NCBI GenBank assembly: GCA_903939555.1
Contig: CAJAHV010000118.1
Location: forward strand, 1-5,290
Length of the DNA: 5,290 bases
Reading direction: 5' to 3'
DNA from: an uncultured Alphaproteobacteria bacterium
GTDB taxonomy: Bacteria; Pseudomonadota; Alphaproteobacteria; Sphingomonadales; Sphingomonadaceae
The stretch's first letter is position 1. Every line of letters begins with the position of its first letter. Under the pieces are notes generated by a model. It worked only from the letters and a program-made list of their open reading frames with translations. It was not told the origin of the DNA and did no database searches. The position numbers and the translations under genes are program-made. This document shows positions 1 through 5,290 of the stretch, piece by piece.

Positions 1-591
1 CGTCACCTCGACGCCCAGTTCATGGAACACCCCGGCGACGTCATTGGCGATATAGCCGCCGCCGGCGATGACCATGCGGCGCGGCAGCGCCGGCAGGTGA
101 AATACCTCGTTGGAGGTGATGCCAAGCTCGGCACCCGGGATCTCGGGAATGAACGGCCGCGCCCCGGTGGCGACAAGGATGTGGCGGGCGGTATAGTGCG
201 TGCCATCGACGGCAACGGTATGCGCATCGACGAAGCTGGCGTGGCCATGCAGCGTCGTCACCTTGTTGCTGTCGAGGGTGGTCTGGTACAGGCCGTTGAG
301 CCGGTCGACCTCGGCCAGCACATTGTCACGCAGCGTCGGCCAGTCGAAACTCTTGCCGCTGATCTGCCAGCCGTAGCGCTGCGCATCGACGAGATCCTCG
401 GCGAAATGTGCGCCATAGACGAGCAGTTTCTTGGGCACACAGCCCCGGATGACGCAGGTGCCGCCAACACGAAACTCCTCGGCGACCGCGACCCGCGCGC
501 CATGGCCGGCGGCGATGCGGCTGGCGCGCACCCCGCCCGATCCGGCGCCGATGACGAACAGGTCGAAATCAAAGTCGGAGGGTTCGGTCAT
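1..591 (-). CDS. gor: Glutathione-disulfide reductase, N-terminal part (cut by left edge)
   Basis: This FAD enzyme reduces glutathione disulfide to two glutathione molecules using NADPH in the cytoplasm, keeping the thiol pool reduced. The gene reads leftward from ATG at 591 and stays open to base 1, giving 197 residues of a family that is usually about 450-460 long, so the rest of the NADPH domain and the dimer interface are off the window. Visible motifs are the FAD-binding GAGSGG (residues 15-20), the redox-active CVIRGC disulfide (C46 and C51) followed by VPKK with the flavin-contacting lysine K54, the ATGARP turn (141-146), and the start of the NADPH fold GGGYIA (177-182) with the gating tyrosine Y180. 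The residue four after that tyrosine, normally Glu (E201 in the human enzyme), reads as Asp184. No strong Shine-Dalgarno sequence precedes the ATG. The nearest relatives, dihydrolipoamide and mercuric reductases, have different active-site surroundings, so gor is the best name. Confidence 0.95.
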   Translation of the reverse strand, partial: MTEPSDFDFDLFVIGAGSGGVRASRIAAGHGARVAVAEEFRVGGTCVIRGCVPKKLLVYGAHFAEDLVDAQRYGWQISGKSFDWPTLRDNVLAEVDRLNGLYQTTLDSNKVTTLHGHASFVDAHTVAVDGTHYTARHILVATGARPFIPEIPGAELGITSNEVFHLPALPRRMVIAGGGYIANDVAGVFHELGVEVT

Positions 592-623
592 GGATGGGGC
601 TTTCGTGGAAATAAAAGGCCACA

Positions 624-647
624 TCCCTCCCCCTTTGCGGGGAGGGA
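624..647. repeat. Perfect 9-bp palindrome between ureohydrolase and gor; probable dispersed intergenic element
   Basis: The arms TCCCTCCCC (624-632) and GGGGAGGGA (639-647) are exact reverse complements around a six-base loop. The stem lies between two minus-strand genes. Read on the minus strand, it is followed after about seven bases by a T-rich stretch (CCTTTTATTT), so it could act as a weak terminator for the ureohydrolase transcript or as a processing hairpin. The T-tract is displaced from the stem, which argues against a standard intrinsic terminator. From memory, palindromes of this form recur between genes in many sphingomonad genomes, and they give spurious translations such as PPPLRGG or SLPAKGEG. 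Here it gives both: the plus strand encodes PPPLRGG and the minus strand SLPAKGEG. The rest of the 135-nt gap (592-726) shows no convincing promoter or RNA gene. Confidence 0.6.
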
Positions 648-726
648 GTGGATAGGCTCTCCGTCTAGGCGCTCGCTCATGGCCCCGCCAACGCAAAAAC
701 CCGCTCGCGCTGATCGAAATTGCCCA

Positions 727-1527
727 TCACGCCGGCCGGATGGCGATGGCCGCGAGTTCCTTGACCAGCTTGGCGGCGACTGCCGCGGTCATGCCATTGA
801 TGTCAAAGTCGGGGTTGTACTCGACGATATCGCCGCCAACGATGGCGCCCGGAATGCGCGCCAGCACATCGAGCAGCTGCCGCACCGACAGGCCACCGGG
901 TTCATGGTGCGAGACGCCCGGCGCAAAGGCCGGATCAAGACCATCAAGATCGACCGAAACATACAACGGCGCGGCCGGAACCGGCACATTTGCCGCCTGA
1001 AAATCGCGCATCGCCACGATCTCCACGCCAAAGCGCGCCGCCTGTTCGCGCTGATGGGCATTCAAGGTGCGGATGCCGACCTGCACCAGCCGCGTCGCCA
1101 GCCCGGCCTCCATGATCCGCGCGAAGGGCGAGGCGTGCGAGCGCCGGTTGCCGCCGAGTTCGTCGTAGAGGTCGGGATGGGCATCGAAGTGCAATATCGT
1201 CACCGGGCCATGCACCGCCGCCACCCCGGCCACGGCGGGAAAGCTCACGCTGTGATCGCCACCGAGCAGCAGCGGCACCGCGCCCGCCGCACAGGCGGCC
1301 CGCGTTGCAGCGCTGATCAGCGCGTCATCGCCGGGACCTTCGGTCAACGCCAGGTCACCGGCATCGACCAGCATGATCTCGCGGCCAATCTCGGCGCCGC
1401 CTTCCGCCGCCGTATTGCCCATCTCGGAAAACAGCGCGGCGCGGATCAGCCCCGGCGCCCGCGCCGGGCCACGCCGGAAGCTGCTGTTGCAATCGGTCGG
1501 GGCGCCGATGAGATGAACATGGGTCAT
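727..1527 (-). CDS. Arginase/agmatinase-family ureohydrolase, plant-arginase-like
   Basis: This is a binuclear-manganese ureohydrolase that releases urea from a guanidino substrate (arginine, agmatine or similar) in the cytoplasm. Counting from ATG at 1527 (266 residues), all the metal ligands are present: H92 in GGDHS, D115, H117 and D119 in FDAHPD, and D193 and D195 in SVDLDGLDP. H131 in SHASPFARIME and E236 in DIVEYNP match the catalytic histidine and conserved glutamate. The NSSFRRGPARAP start, SHASPFARIME, APGVSHHEPGGLS and the NGMTAAVAAKLVKELAA tail resemble plant arginases more than classical bacterial SpeB or RocF. That subfamily mixes arginase and agmatinase activities, so I leave the substrate and symbol open. 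The start at 1527 puts the first fold strand (VHLIGAPTD) right at the N-terminus, as in compact arginases. The alternative ATG at 1581 adds 18 residues, has a better ribosome site (AGGAA, 7 nt away), and overlaps the divergent hydrolase start. Confidence 0.88.
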   Translation of the reverse strand: MTHVHLIGAPTDCNSSFRRGPARAPGLIRAALFSEMGNTAAEGGAEIGREIMLVDAGDLALTEGPGDDALISAATRAACAAGAVPLLLGGDHSVSFPAVAGVAAVHGPVTILHFDAHPDLYDELGGNRRSHASPFARIMEAGLATRLVQVGIRTLNAHQREQAARFGVEIVAMRDFQAANVPVPAAPLYVSVDLDGLDPAFAPGVSHHEPGGLSVRQLLDVLARIPGAIVGGDIVEYNPDFDINGMTAAVAAKLVKELAAIAIRPA

Positions 1528-1579
1528 GCGCTGCTTCTGCCAGTAGGTCGGGGCGGGCAACTGTGGCAGATAAATCGCC

Positions 1580-2755
1580 ATGCGCCAGTTCCTGATGATT
1601 CTGTTTGCCTGTCTTGCCCTGCCCGCGGCGGCGCGTCCGCCCAGCCTGGTGCCCGGCGATGCCCCGGCACTGGCCGCCCCCGGGCTGTTGCCGGTCGGCG
1701 TGCGCGAGACACGATTCGCCGCCGGGCCGGGCCGCGACCTTGGCCTGACGCTGTTCTACCCCGCCGCAAAGCGCGGTTCACCAACCACTTACCCACACGT
1801 CACACCGCAGCCACCCGCCGGTTTTCCCGCAAAACTCGTCTTCGAAGGCATTGCGACGCGCGATTCCGCCCCCGCCACGGGGCCGAAACTGCCGCTGATC
1901 CTGCTCAGTCACGGCCTCGGCCGCTGGTCGACAGCGATGAGCGGCATGGCCGAGAACCTCGCGTCGAAGGGCTATGTCGTCGCCAGCATCGATCATGACG
2001 ACAGCGGCGTCATGGATCCGGCGCGGCGATTGCAGGTTTTTGGCATCGCTTACGCCCGGCGCAGCGCCGATCAACGCGCCGCCATCGCCTTTCTGACCGG
2101 CCTTGCGGCGTCGCAAGACCCGCTGGCGCCGCGTATCGACCCGCAAAACATCGCCGTCATCGGCTATTCGATGGGCGGCTATGGCGCGCTCGCCACTGGC
2201 GGCGCCGGCCATGACCCCAAGGCGCCGCTGACCGCGCAGCTACCCAAGGGTGCGCTCGACGGCGTTCTGGAGGGTGCGGCCCCGGCGCCGGGCGTGCGCG
2301 CGCTGGTGCTGATCGCCCCCTGGGGGGGCCTCGCGCCGGTGCGCAGCTTCACGCCAAGGGCACTCGCCAGCCTCGCCATGCCCAGCCTGTGGATCATGGG
2401 CGACAAGGATGATGTGGCGGGCACCGCCGGCATCCAGTGGCTGCACGACCATGCAAGCACCAGCGACCGCTACCTGCTGGTCTTCGCCAACGCCCGCCAC
2501 AACCTGGGCGGCAACCCGCCACCGGCCAGCGCGCCCGACACCGGCCGCCTGCGCGATGCCCTCGACGAGCCGGTGTGGCGCAAGGACATGGCCGATGCGA
2601 TCATCTTCCACAGCCTCACCGCCTTTCTCGACCAGCATCTGAAGGGCGATGCAGCCAAGGGGGAGTGGCTCGCCGCCGCGCCCGATGGCACGCTCAAGGG
2701 CTTCCAGAACCGCTGGCAATTGGGCATCAGCCTGACGCATACAGCGGCACAATGA
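1580..2755 (+). CDS. Exported alpha/beta hydrolase (dienelactone hydrolase / PAF-acetylhydrolase-like)
   Basis: This 391-residue serine hydrolase probably cleaves an ester or acyl group outside the cytoplasm. Residues 1-18 form a signal peptide: short basic start, hydrophobic core FLMILFACLAL, and the cleavage motif PAAA before RPP. The catalytic core follows, with the oxyanion-hole SHG (110-112), the nucleophile elbow GYSMGG with Ser197, an acidic loop GDKDD (Asp275 or Asp277 as the triad acid), and His307 in NARHN. The FYPAA segment near the N-terminus and the overall order resemble the COG4188/PAF-acetylhydrolase-like group, whose members act on short acyl esters. The substrate cannot be read from sequence. 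The start is well fixed: an in-frame TAA lies at 1571-1573, so no earlier start is possible, and a later ATG at 1595 would shorten the signal peptide. The ribosome site is weak (GGCAGA region). The acs gene follows after 26 nt on the same strand, suggesting co-transcription. Confidence 0.85.
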   Translation: MRQFLMILFACLALPAAARPPSLVPGDAPALAAPGLLPVGVRETRFAAGPGRDLGLTLFYPAAKRGSPTTYPHVTPQPPAGFPAKLVFEGIATRDSAPATGPKLPLILLSHGLGRWSTAMSGMAENLASKGYVVASIDHDDSGVMDPARRLQVFGIAYARRSADQRAAIAFLTGLAASQDPLAPRIDPQNIAVIGYSMGGYGALATGGAGHDPKAPLTAQLPKGALDGVLEGAAPAPGVRALVLIAPWGGLAPVRSFTPRALASLAMPSLWIMGDKDDVAGTAGIQWLHDHASTSDRYLLVFANARHNLGGNPPPASAPDTGRLRDALDEPVWRKDMADAIIFHSLTAFLDQHLKGDAAKGEWLAAAPDGTLKGFQNRWQLGISLTHTAAQ

Positions 2756-2769
2756 CGCCAAGCCACGAT

Positions 2770-2775
2770 GGGGAG
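2770..2775 (+). promoter_or_regulatory. Shine-Dalgarno site that fixes the acs start
   Basis: GGGGAG ends six bases before ATG at 2782 and is the strongest ribosome binding site in the window. It decides the acs start against the in-frame ATG at 2752, which overlaps the hydrolase stop codon as ATGA but has no recognisable Shine-Dalgarno sequence, and against in-frame starts farther upstream inside the hydrolase gene. The resulting 647-residue protein agrees with the family's usual length of about 650. Confidence 0.8.
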
Positions 2776-2781
2776 ACGAGC

Positions 2782-4725
2782 ATGACCGAGGCCGCAAGGG
2801 ACGCGCTTTACCCGGTACCCGCCGCATGGGCGGCGCGCGCTCATGTCGATGCCGACCGCTACCAGGCGATGTATGCCGAGGCATTGGCCGATCCCGATGG
2901 CTTCTGGCGGCGCGAGGCGCAGATCATCGACTGGATGACCCCCTTCACCACCGTATCGAACAGCTCGTTCAACGAAGCCGACTTCGGCATCAGCTGGTTC
3001 GCCGATGGCGCGCTCAACGTTTCGGCCAACTGCCTTGACCGCCATCTGGCGACGCGCGGCGACACCGCGGCGATCATCTGGGAAGGCGATGACCCCGCCG
3101 ACACGCGCACCATCACCTATCGCGAACTCCATGCCGAGGTCTGCCGCTTCGCCAATGTGCTGAAGGCACAAGGCGTGCAAAAGGGCGATCGCGTCACGCT
3201 GTACCTGCCGATGATCCCCGAAGCGGCGATGGCGATGCTCGCCTGCACCCGCATCGGCGCCATCCATTCGATCGTCTTTGGCGGTTTTTCGCCCGACAGC
3301 CTCGCCAATCGCATCCAGGATTGCGATTCGAGGCTGGTCATCACCGCCGACGAAGGCCTGCGCGGCGGCAAGCCGATCCCGCTCAAAGCCAATGTCGATG
3401 CGGCACTGGCGACCTGCCCGTCGGTTGAAACTGTCATCGTCGTGCGCCGCACCGGCGGTGCCATCGCCATGCAGCCGGGCCGCGACCTGTGGTACGAAGC
3501 CGCCCGCGACGCCGCTTCGCCCGATTGCCCGCCCGCAGCGATGGGCGCGGAAGACCCGCTGTTCATCCTCTACACCTCGGGTTCAACCGGCAAACCCAAG
3601 GGCGTGCTGCACACCACCGGCGGCTATCTGGTCTGGGTGGCGATGACCTTTCGCCATGTCTTCGACTATCGGCCCGGCGAAATCTTCTGGTGCACCGCCG
3701 ATGTCGGCTGGGTAACCGGGCACAGCTATGTCGTTTATGGCCCGCTCGCCAATGGCGCGACGACGCTGATGTTCGAAGGCGTGCCCAATTACCCCGATGT
3801 CAGCCGCTTCTGGCAGGTCTGCGACCGCTGGGGCGTCAACATCTTCTACACCGCGCCCACTGCCTTGCGGGCGCTGATGCGCGACGGCGATGCGCCGGTA
3901 AAGGCAACCTCGCGCGCCTCGATCCGCCTGCTCGGCAGCGTCGGCGAGCCGATCAACCCCGAAGCCTGGGAATGGTATCACCGCGTCGTCGGCGACAGCC
4001 GTTGCCCCATCGTCGACACCTGGTGGCAGACCGAAACCGGCGGCGCACTGATCAGCCCGTTGCCCGGCGCCACGGCGCTCAAGCCCGGCTCGGCGACGCT
4101 GCCGCTGTTCGGCGTGGTGCCGATGCTCGTCGATGCCGAGGGCGCCGAACTCCATGGCGCGACCGAGGGCAATCTGTGCCTGGCGCAAAGCTGGCCGGGG
4201 CAGATGCGCACCGTCTGGAACGATCATGCGCGCTTCTTCCAGACCTATTTCACCACCTATCCCGGCCGCTATTTCACCGGCGACGGCGCGCGGCGCGATG
4301 CCGATGGCTATTGGTGGATCACCGGGCGGGTCGATGATGTCATCAATGTCTCGGGCCACCGCATGGGCACCGCCGAAGTCGAAAGCGCGTTGGTTGCCCA
4401 TGCCAAGGTTGCCGAAGCCGCGGTGGTCGGTTTTCCGCACGATATCAAGGGGCAGGGCATCTATGCCTATGTGACGCTCAACAGCGGCGTGCCCGAGGAT
4501 GAAGCGCTGCGCCGCGAGCTGGTGCAATGGGTGCGCCGCGAAATCGGGCCGATCGCCACGCCCGACGTCATCCAGTTTGCTCCCGGCCTGCCCAAGACAC
4601 GCAGCGGCAAGATCATGCGGCGCATCCTCCGCAAGATCGCCGAGGGCGAAACCGGCAATCTGGGCGATATCTCGACGCTTGCCGACCCGTCGGTGGTCGC
4701 CGCGCTGGTCGCCAACCGGCCCTGA
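2782..4725 (+). CDS. acs: Acetyl-CoA synthetase (acetate--CoA ligase, AMP-forming)
   Basis: Acs activates acetate with ATP to acetyl-AMP and then transfers the acetyl group to coenzyme A, feeding acetate into the TCA cycle and glyoxylate shunt. The 647-residue protein is full length. It has the N-terminal Acs cap region, the phosphate-binding loop YTSGSTGKPKGV (from residue 264), DTWWQTETGG (from 412), the adenylate-binding GDGARRDADGYWWITGRVDD, the hinge-region VSGHRMGTAEVES, and the C-terminal PKTRSGKIMRRILRKIA. Numbering runs one ahead of Salmonella Acs. The four residues that shape the acetyl pocket there (V310, T311, V386, W414) are all kept here as V311, T312, V387 and W415, which favours acetate over propionate or longer acids. 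K610 matches the lysine (K609) that Gcn5-type acetyltransferases modify to switch Acs off and sirtuin deacetylases restore, so the same control is possible. The gene follows the exported hydrolase by 26 nt and ends in a convergent hairpin. Confidence 0.97.
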   Translation: MTEAARDALYPVPAAWAARAHVDADRYQAMYAEALADPDGFWRREAQIIDWMTPFTTVSNSSFNEADFGISWFADGALNVSANCLDRHLATRGDTAAIIWEGDDPADTRTITYRELHAEVCRFANVLKAQGVQKGDRVTLYLPMIPEAAMAMLACTRIGAIHSIVFGGFSPDSLANRIQDCDSRLVITADEGLRGGKPIPLKANVDAALATCPSVETVIVVRRTGGAIAMQPGRDLWYEAARDAASPDCPPAAMGAEDPLFILYTSGSTGKPKGVLHTTGGYLVWVAMTFRHVFDYRPGEIFWCTADVGWVTGHSYVVYGPLANGATTLMFEGVPNYPDVSRFWQVCDRWGVNIFYTAPTALRALMRDGDAPVKATSRASIRLLGSVGEPINPEAWEWYHRVVGDSRCPIVDTWWQTETGGALISPLPGATALKPGSATLPLFGVVPMLVDAEGAELHGATEGNLCLAQSWPGQMRTVWNDHARFFQTYFTTYPGRYFTGDGARRDADGYWWITGRVDDVINVSGHRMGTAEVESALVAHAKVAEAAVVGFPHDIKGQGIYAYVTLNSGVPEDEALRRELVQWVRREIGPIATPDVIQFAPGLPKTRSGKIMRRILRKIAEGETGNLGDISTLADPSVVAALVANRP

Positions 4726-4743
4726 CCGCTACGCGGGAACGGC

Positions 4744-4768
4744 CCGCCGCTGCGCTCGGCAGCGGCGG
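4744..4768. terminator. Perfect 10-bp GC hairpin between convergent acs and atuA-like genes
   Basis: CCGCCGCTGC (4744-4753) and GCAGCGGCGG (4759-4768) pair exactly around a five-base loop. The hairpin fills most of the 43-nt gap between the acs stop and the stop of the minus-strand gene, so it can form in either transcript. There is no T-run on either side, so it is not a textbook intrinsic terminator. It may still stall polymerase, protect the 3' ends, or work with Rho. The placement between convergent stops is the main reason for calling it a terminator. Confidence 0.55.
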
Positions 4769-5290
4769 TCAGACCGCTACCATGAACCCCAGCATCTGCT
4801 GGCCGACACTCTTGGCGGCGGGATCGAGCCGGGTGCTGGCGTTGATGCCCCCCGGCAAGGCCCCAGCGAGCACAAGGTTGAGCGCCGCCACGCCGGGTAC
4901 GTCATAAACCGTCACCGTCCCCGGCCGTTCGAACAGATGCGCCAGCCACGCCGCTACCGCTTCGGGGGTGAGCGCCGCCCGCAGCGCCGGCAGGTCCGCC
5001 GGCTCGCGGGCGATCACGGCGACGTTGACCGTCTCGCCCTTTTCGCCGCTGCGCACAAAGGCGAGCTCCCCCAAGCGGCGCGGCAGCGTGCCGGCGCGCA
5101 CGACCGGCAGCGGCCGTGCAATCTGGCCGGGCGCAAAGCCGGCAATGTCCTCGGCGCGGAACGCCACCGGCCCGTCGCCGCAATCGATCGTCGCGGTGAC
5201 CTCCGCCTTGGGGATCAGGAACGACACCAGCCCGGCAATGGGAATGACCTGAGCACCGAAGCTGACGCTGGTACCCGGCGCCATGCTCGA
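4769..5290 (-). CDS. AtuA-family protein, C-terminal part (cut by right edge)
   Basis: The visible 173 residues end at a TGA at 4769-4771 and match the C-terminal end of AtuA-type proteins (formerly DUF1446), first named in Pseudomonas acyclic terpene (citronellol/geraniol) degradation. The final roughly 100 residues form the small AtuA ferredoxin-like-fold domain: LGELAFVRSGEKGETVNVAVIAR (RSGEKG at about 5036-5053, usually RSGDKG in the family), then TVYDVPGVAALNLVLAGALPGG and ASTRLDPAAKSVGQQML. The preceding 70 residues look like the end of the larger N-terminal AtuA domain. An ATG occurs at 5284, but the frame stays open to the window edge and complete AtuA proteins are usually about 450-600 residues, so that Met is probably internal. 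The biochemical role of AtuA is not well defined. Homologues sit near acyl-CoA carboxylase genes for terpene or branched-chain acid breakdown, but such neighbours would lie outside this window. A stand-alone C-terminal domain protein is less likely but cannot be excluded. Confidence 0.72.
   Translation of the reverse strand, partial: SSMAPGTSVSFGAQVIPIAGLVSFLIPKAEVTATIDCGDGPVAFRAEDIAGFAPGQIARPLPVVRAGTLPRRLGELAFVRSGEKGETVNVAVIAREPADLPALRAALTPEAVAAWLAHLFERPGTVTVYDVPGVAALNLVLAGALPGGINASTRLDPAAKSVGQQMLGFMVAV

Noticed and set aside
1601..1612. Possible lipoprotein box (LFAC) in the hydrolase signal peptide
   Set aside because: The cysteine (residue 11) sits inside the hydrophobic core, too close to the N-terminus, and is followed by LALPAAA, a good signal peptidase I site.
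22..1998. 658-codon plus-strand open frame opposite gor and the ureohydrolase
   Set aside because: It is antisense to two well-recognised genes, runs on into the hydrolase in another frame, is rich in Arg, Ala and Gly, and shows no domain. Long antisense frames are expected in GC-rich coding DNA.
2437..2781. Upstream extension of the acs frame to an ATG at 2437
   Set aside because: It lies inside the hydrolase in another frame and has no Acs homology. The strong ribosome site before 2782 and the family length fix the start.
2752..2781. ATG at 2752 overlapping the hydrolase stop, as an alternative acs start
   Set aside because: It lacks a Shine-Dalgarno sequence and adds only ten low-information residues, whereas 2782 has GGGGAG at ideal spacing.
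3583..4527. 314-codon minus-strand frame opposite acs
   Set aside because: It is a shadow of the strongly conserved acs gene, has no recognisable domain and no ribosome site.
4724..4780. Direct repeat GACCGCTAC at 4724-4732 and 4772-4780 around the hairpin
   Set aside because: Nine bases is short for GC-rich DNA, one copy overlaps the acs stop and the other the end of the facing gene, and no mobile element lies between them.
5282..5284. ATG at 5284 as the true start of the AtuA-like gene
   Set aside because: The frame is open to the edge, and the sequence before the C-terminal domain looks like the inside of a longer protein.

Overview
The window is GC-rich coding DNA with a consistently G/C-rich third codon position and long antisense shadow frames. 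It most resembles an alphaproteobacterium, and the order Sphingomonadales is my best guess. The main taxonomic hints are the glutathione reductase active-site stretch GGTCVIRGCVPKK, typical of alphaproteobacterial enzymes, and a short CCCTCCCC/GGGGAGGG palindrome between genes. No tRNA, rRNA, insertion sequence, CRISPR array, phage gene or clear sign of recent transfer is visible. This is ordinary chromosomal metabolic DNA.

Layout from left to right: (1) positions 1-591, minus strand: the N-terminal 197 residues of glutathione-disulfide reductase (gor), cut by the left edge. (2) 592-726: intergenic, with a perfect 9-bp palindrome. (3) 727-1527 (possibly to 1581), minus strand: a Mn-dependent ureohydrolase of the arginase/agmatinase superfamily that resembles plant arginases. 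(4) 1580-2755, plus strand: an exported alpha/beta hydrolase of the dienelactone hydrolase/PAF-acetylhydrolase type, divergent from the ureohydrolase. (5) 2782-4725, plus strand: a complete acetyl-CoA synthetase (acs), 26 nt after the hydrolase and with a strong ribosome binding site. (6) 4726-4768: a short convergent gap that is mostly a perfect 10-bp GC hairpin. (7) 4769-5290, minus strand: the C-terminal part of an AtuA-family protein, cut by the right edge.

The two plus-strand genes look like one transcription unit. A secreted esterase could supply short-chain acids such as acetate, which Acs would activate to acetyl-CoA; this link is inferred from order and spacing only. The ureohydrolase and gor lie in the same direction on the other strand, 135 nt apart, and have no obvious shared pathway. 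I did not find a convincing undescribed system. The points most worth a second look are the plant-like ureohydrolase, its start codon sharing a CATG with the divergent hydrolase, the hydrolase-acs pairing, and a small ORF made from the palindrome that ends on the gor start codon.
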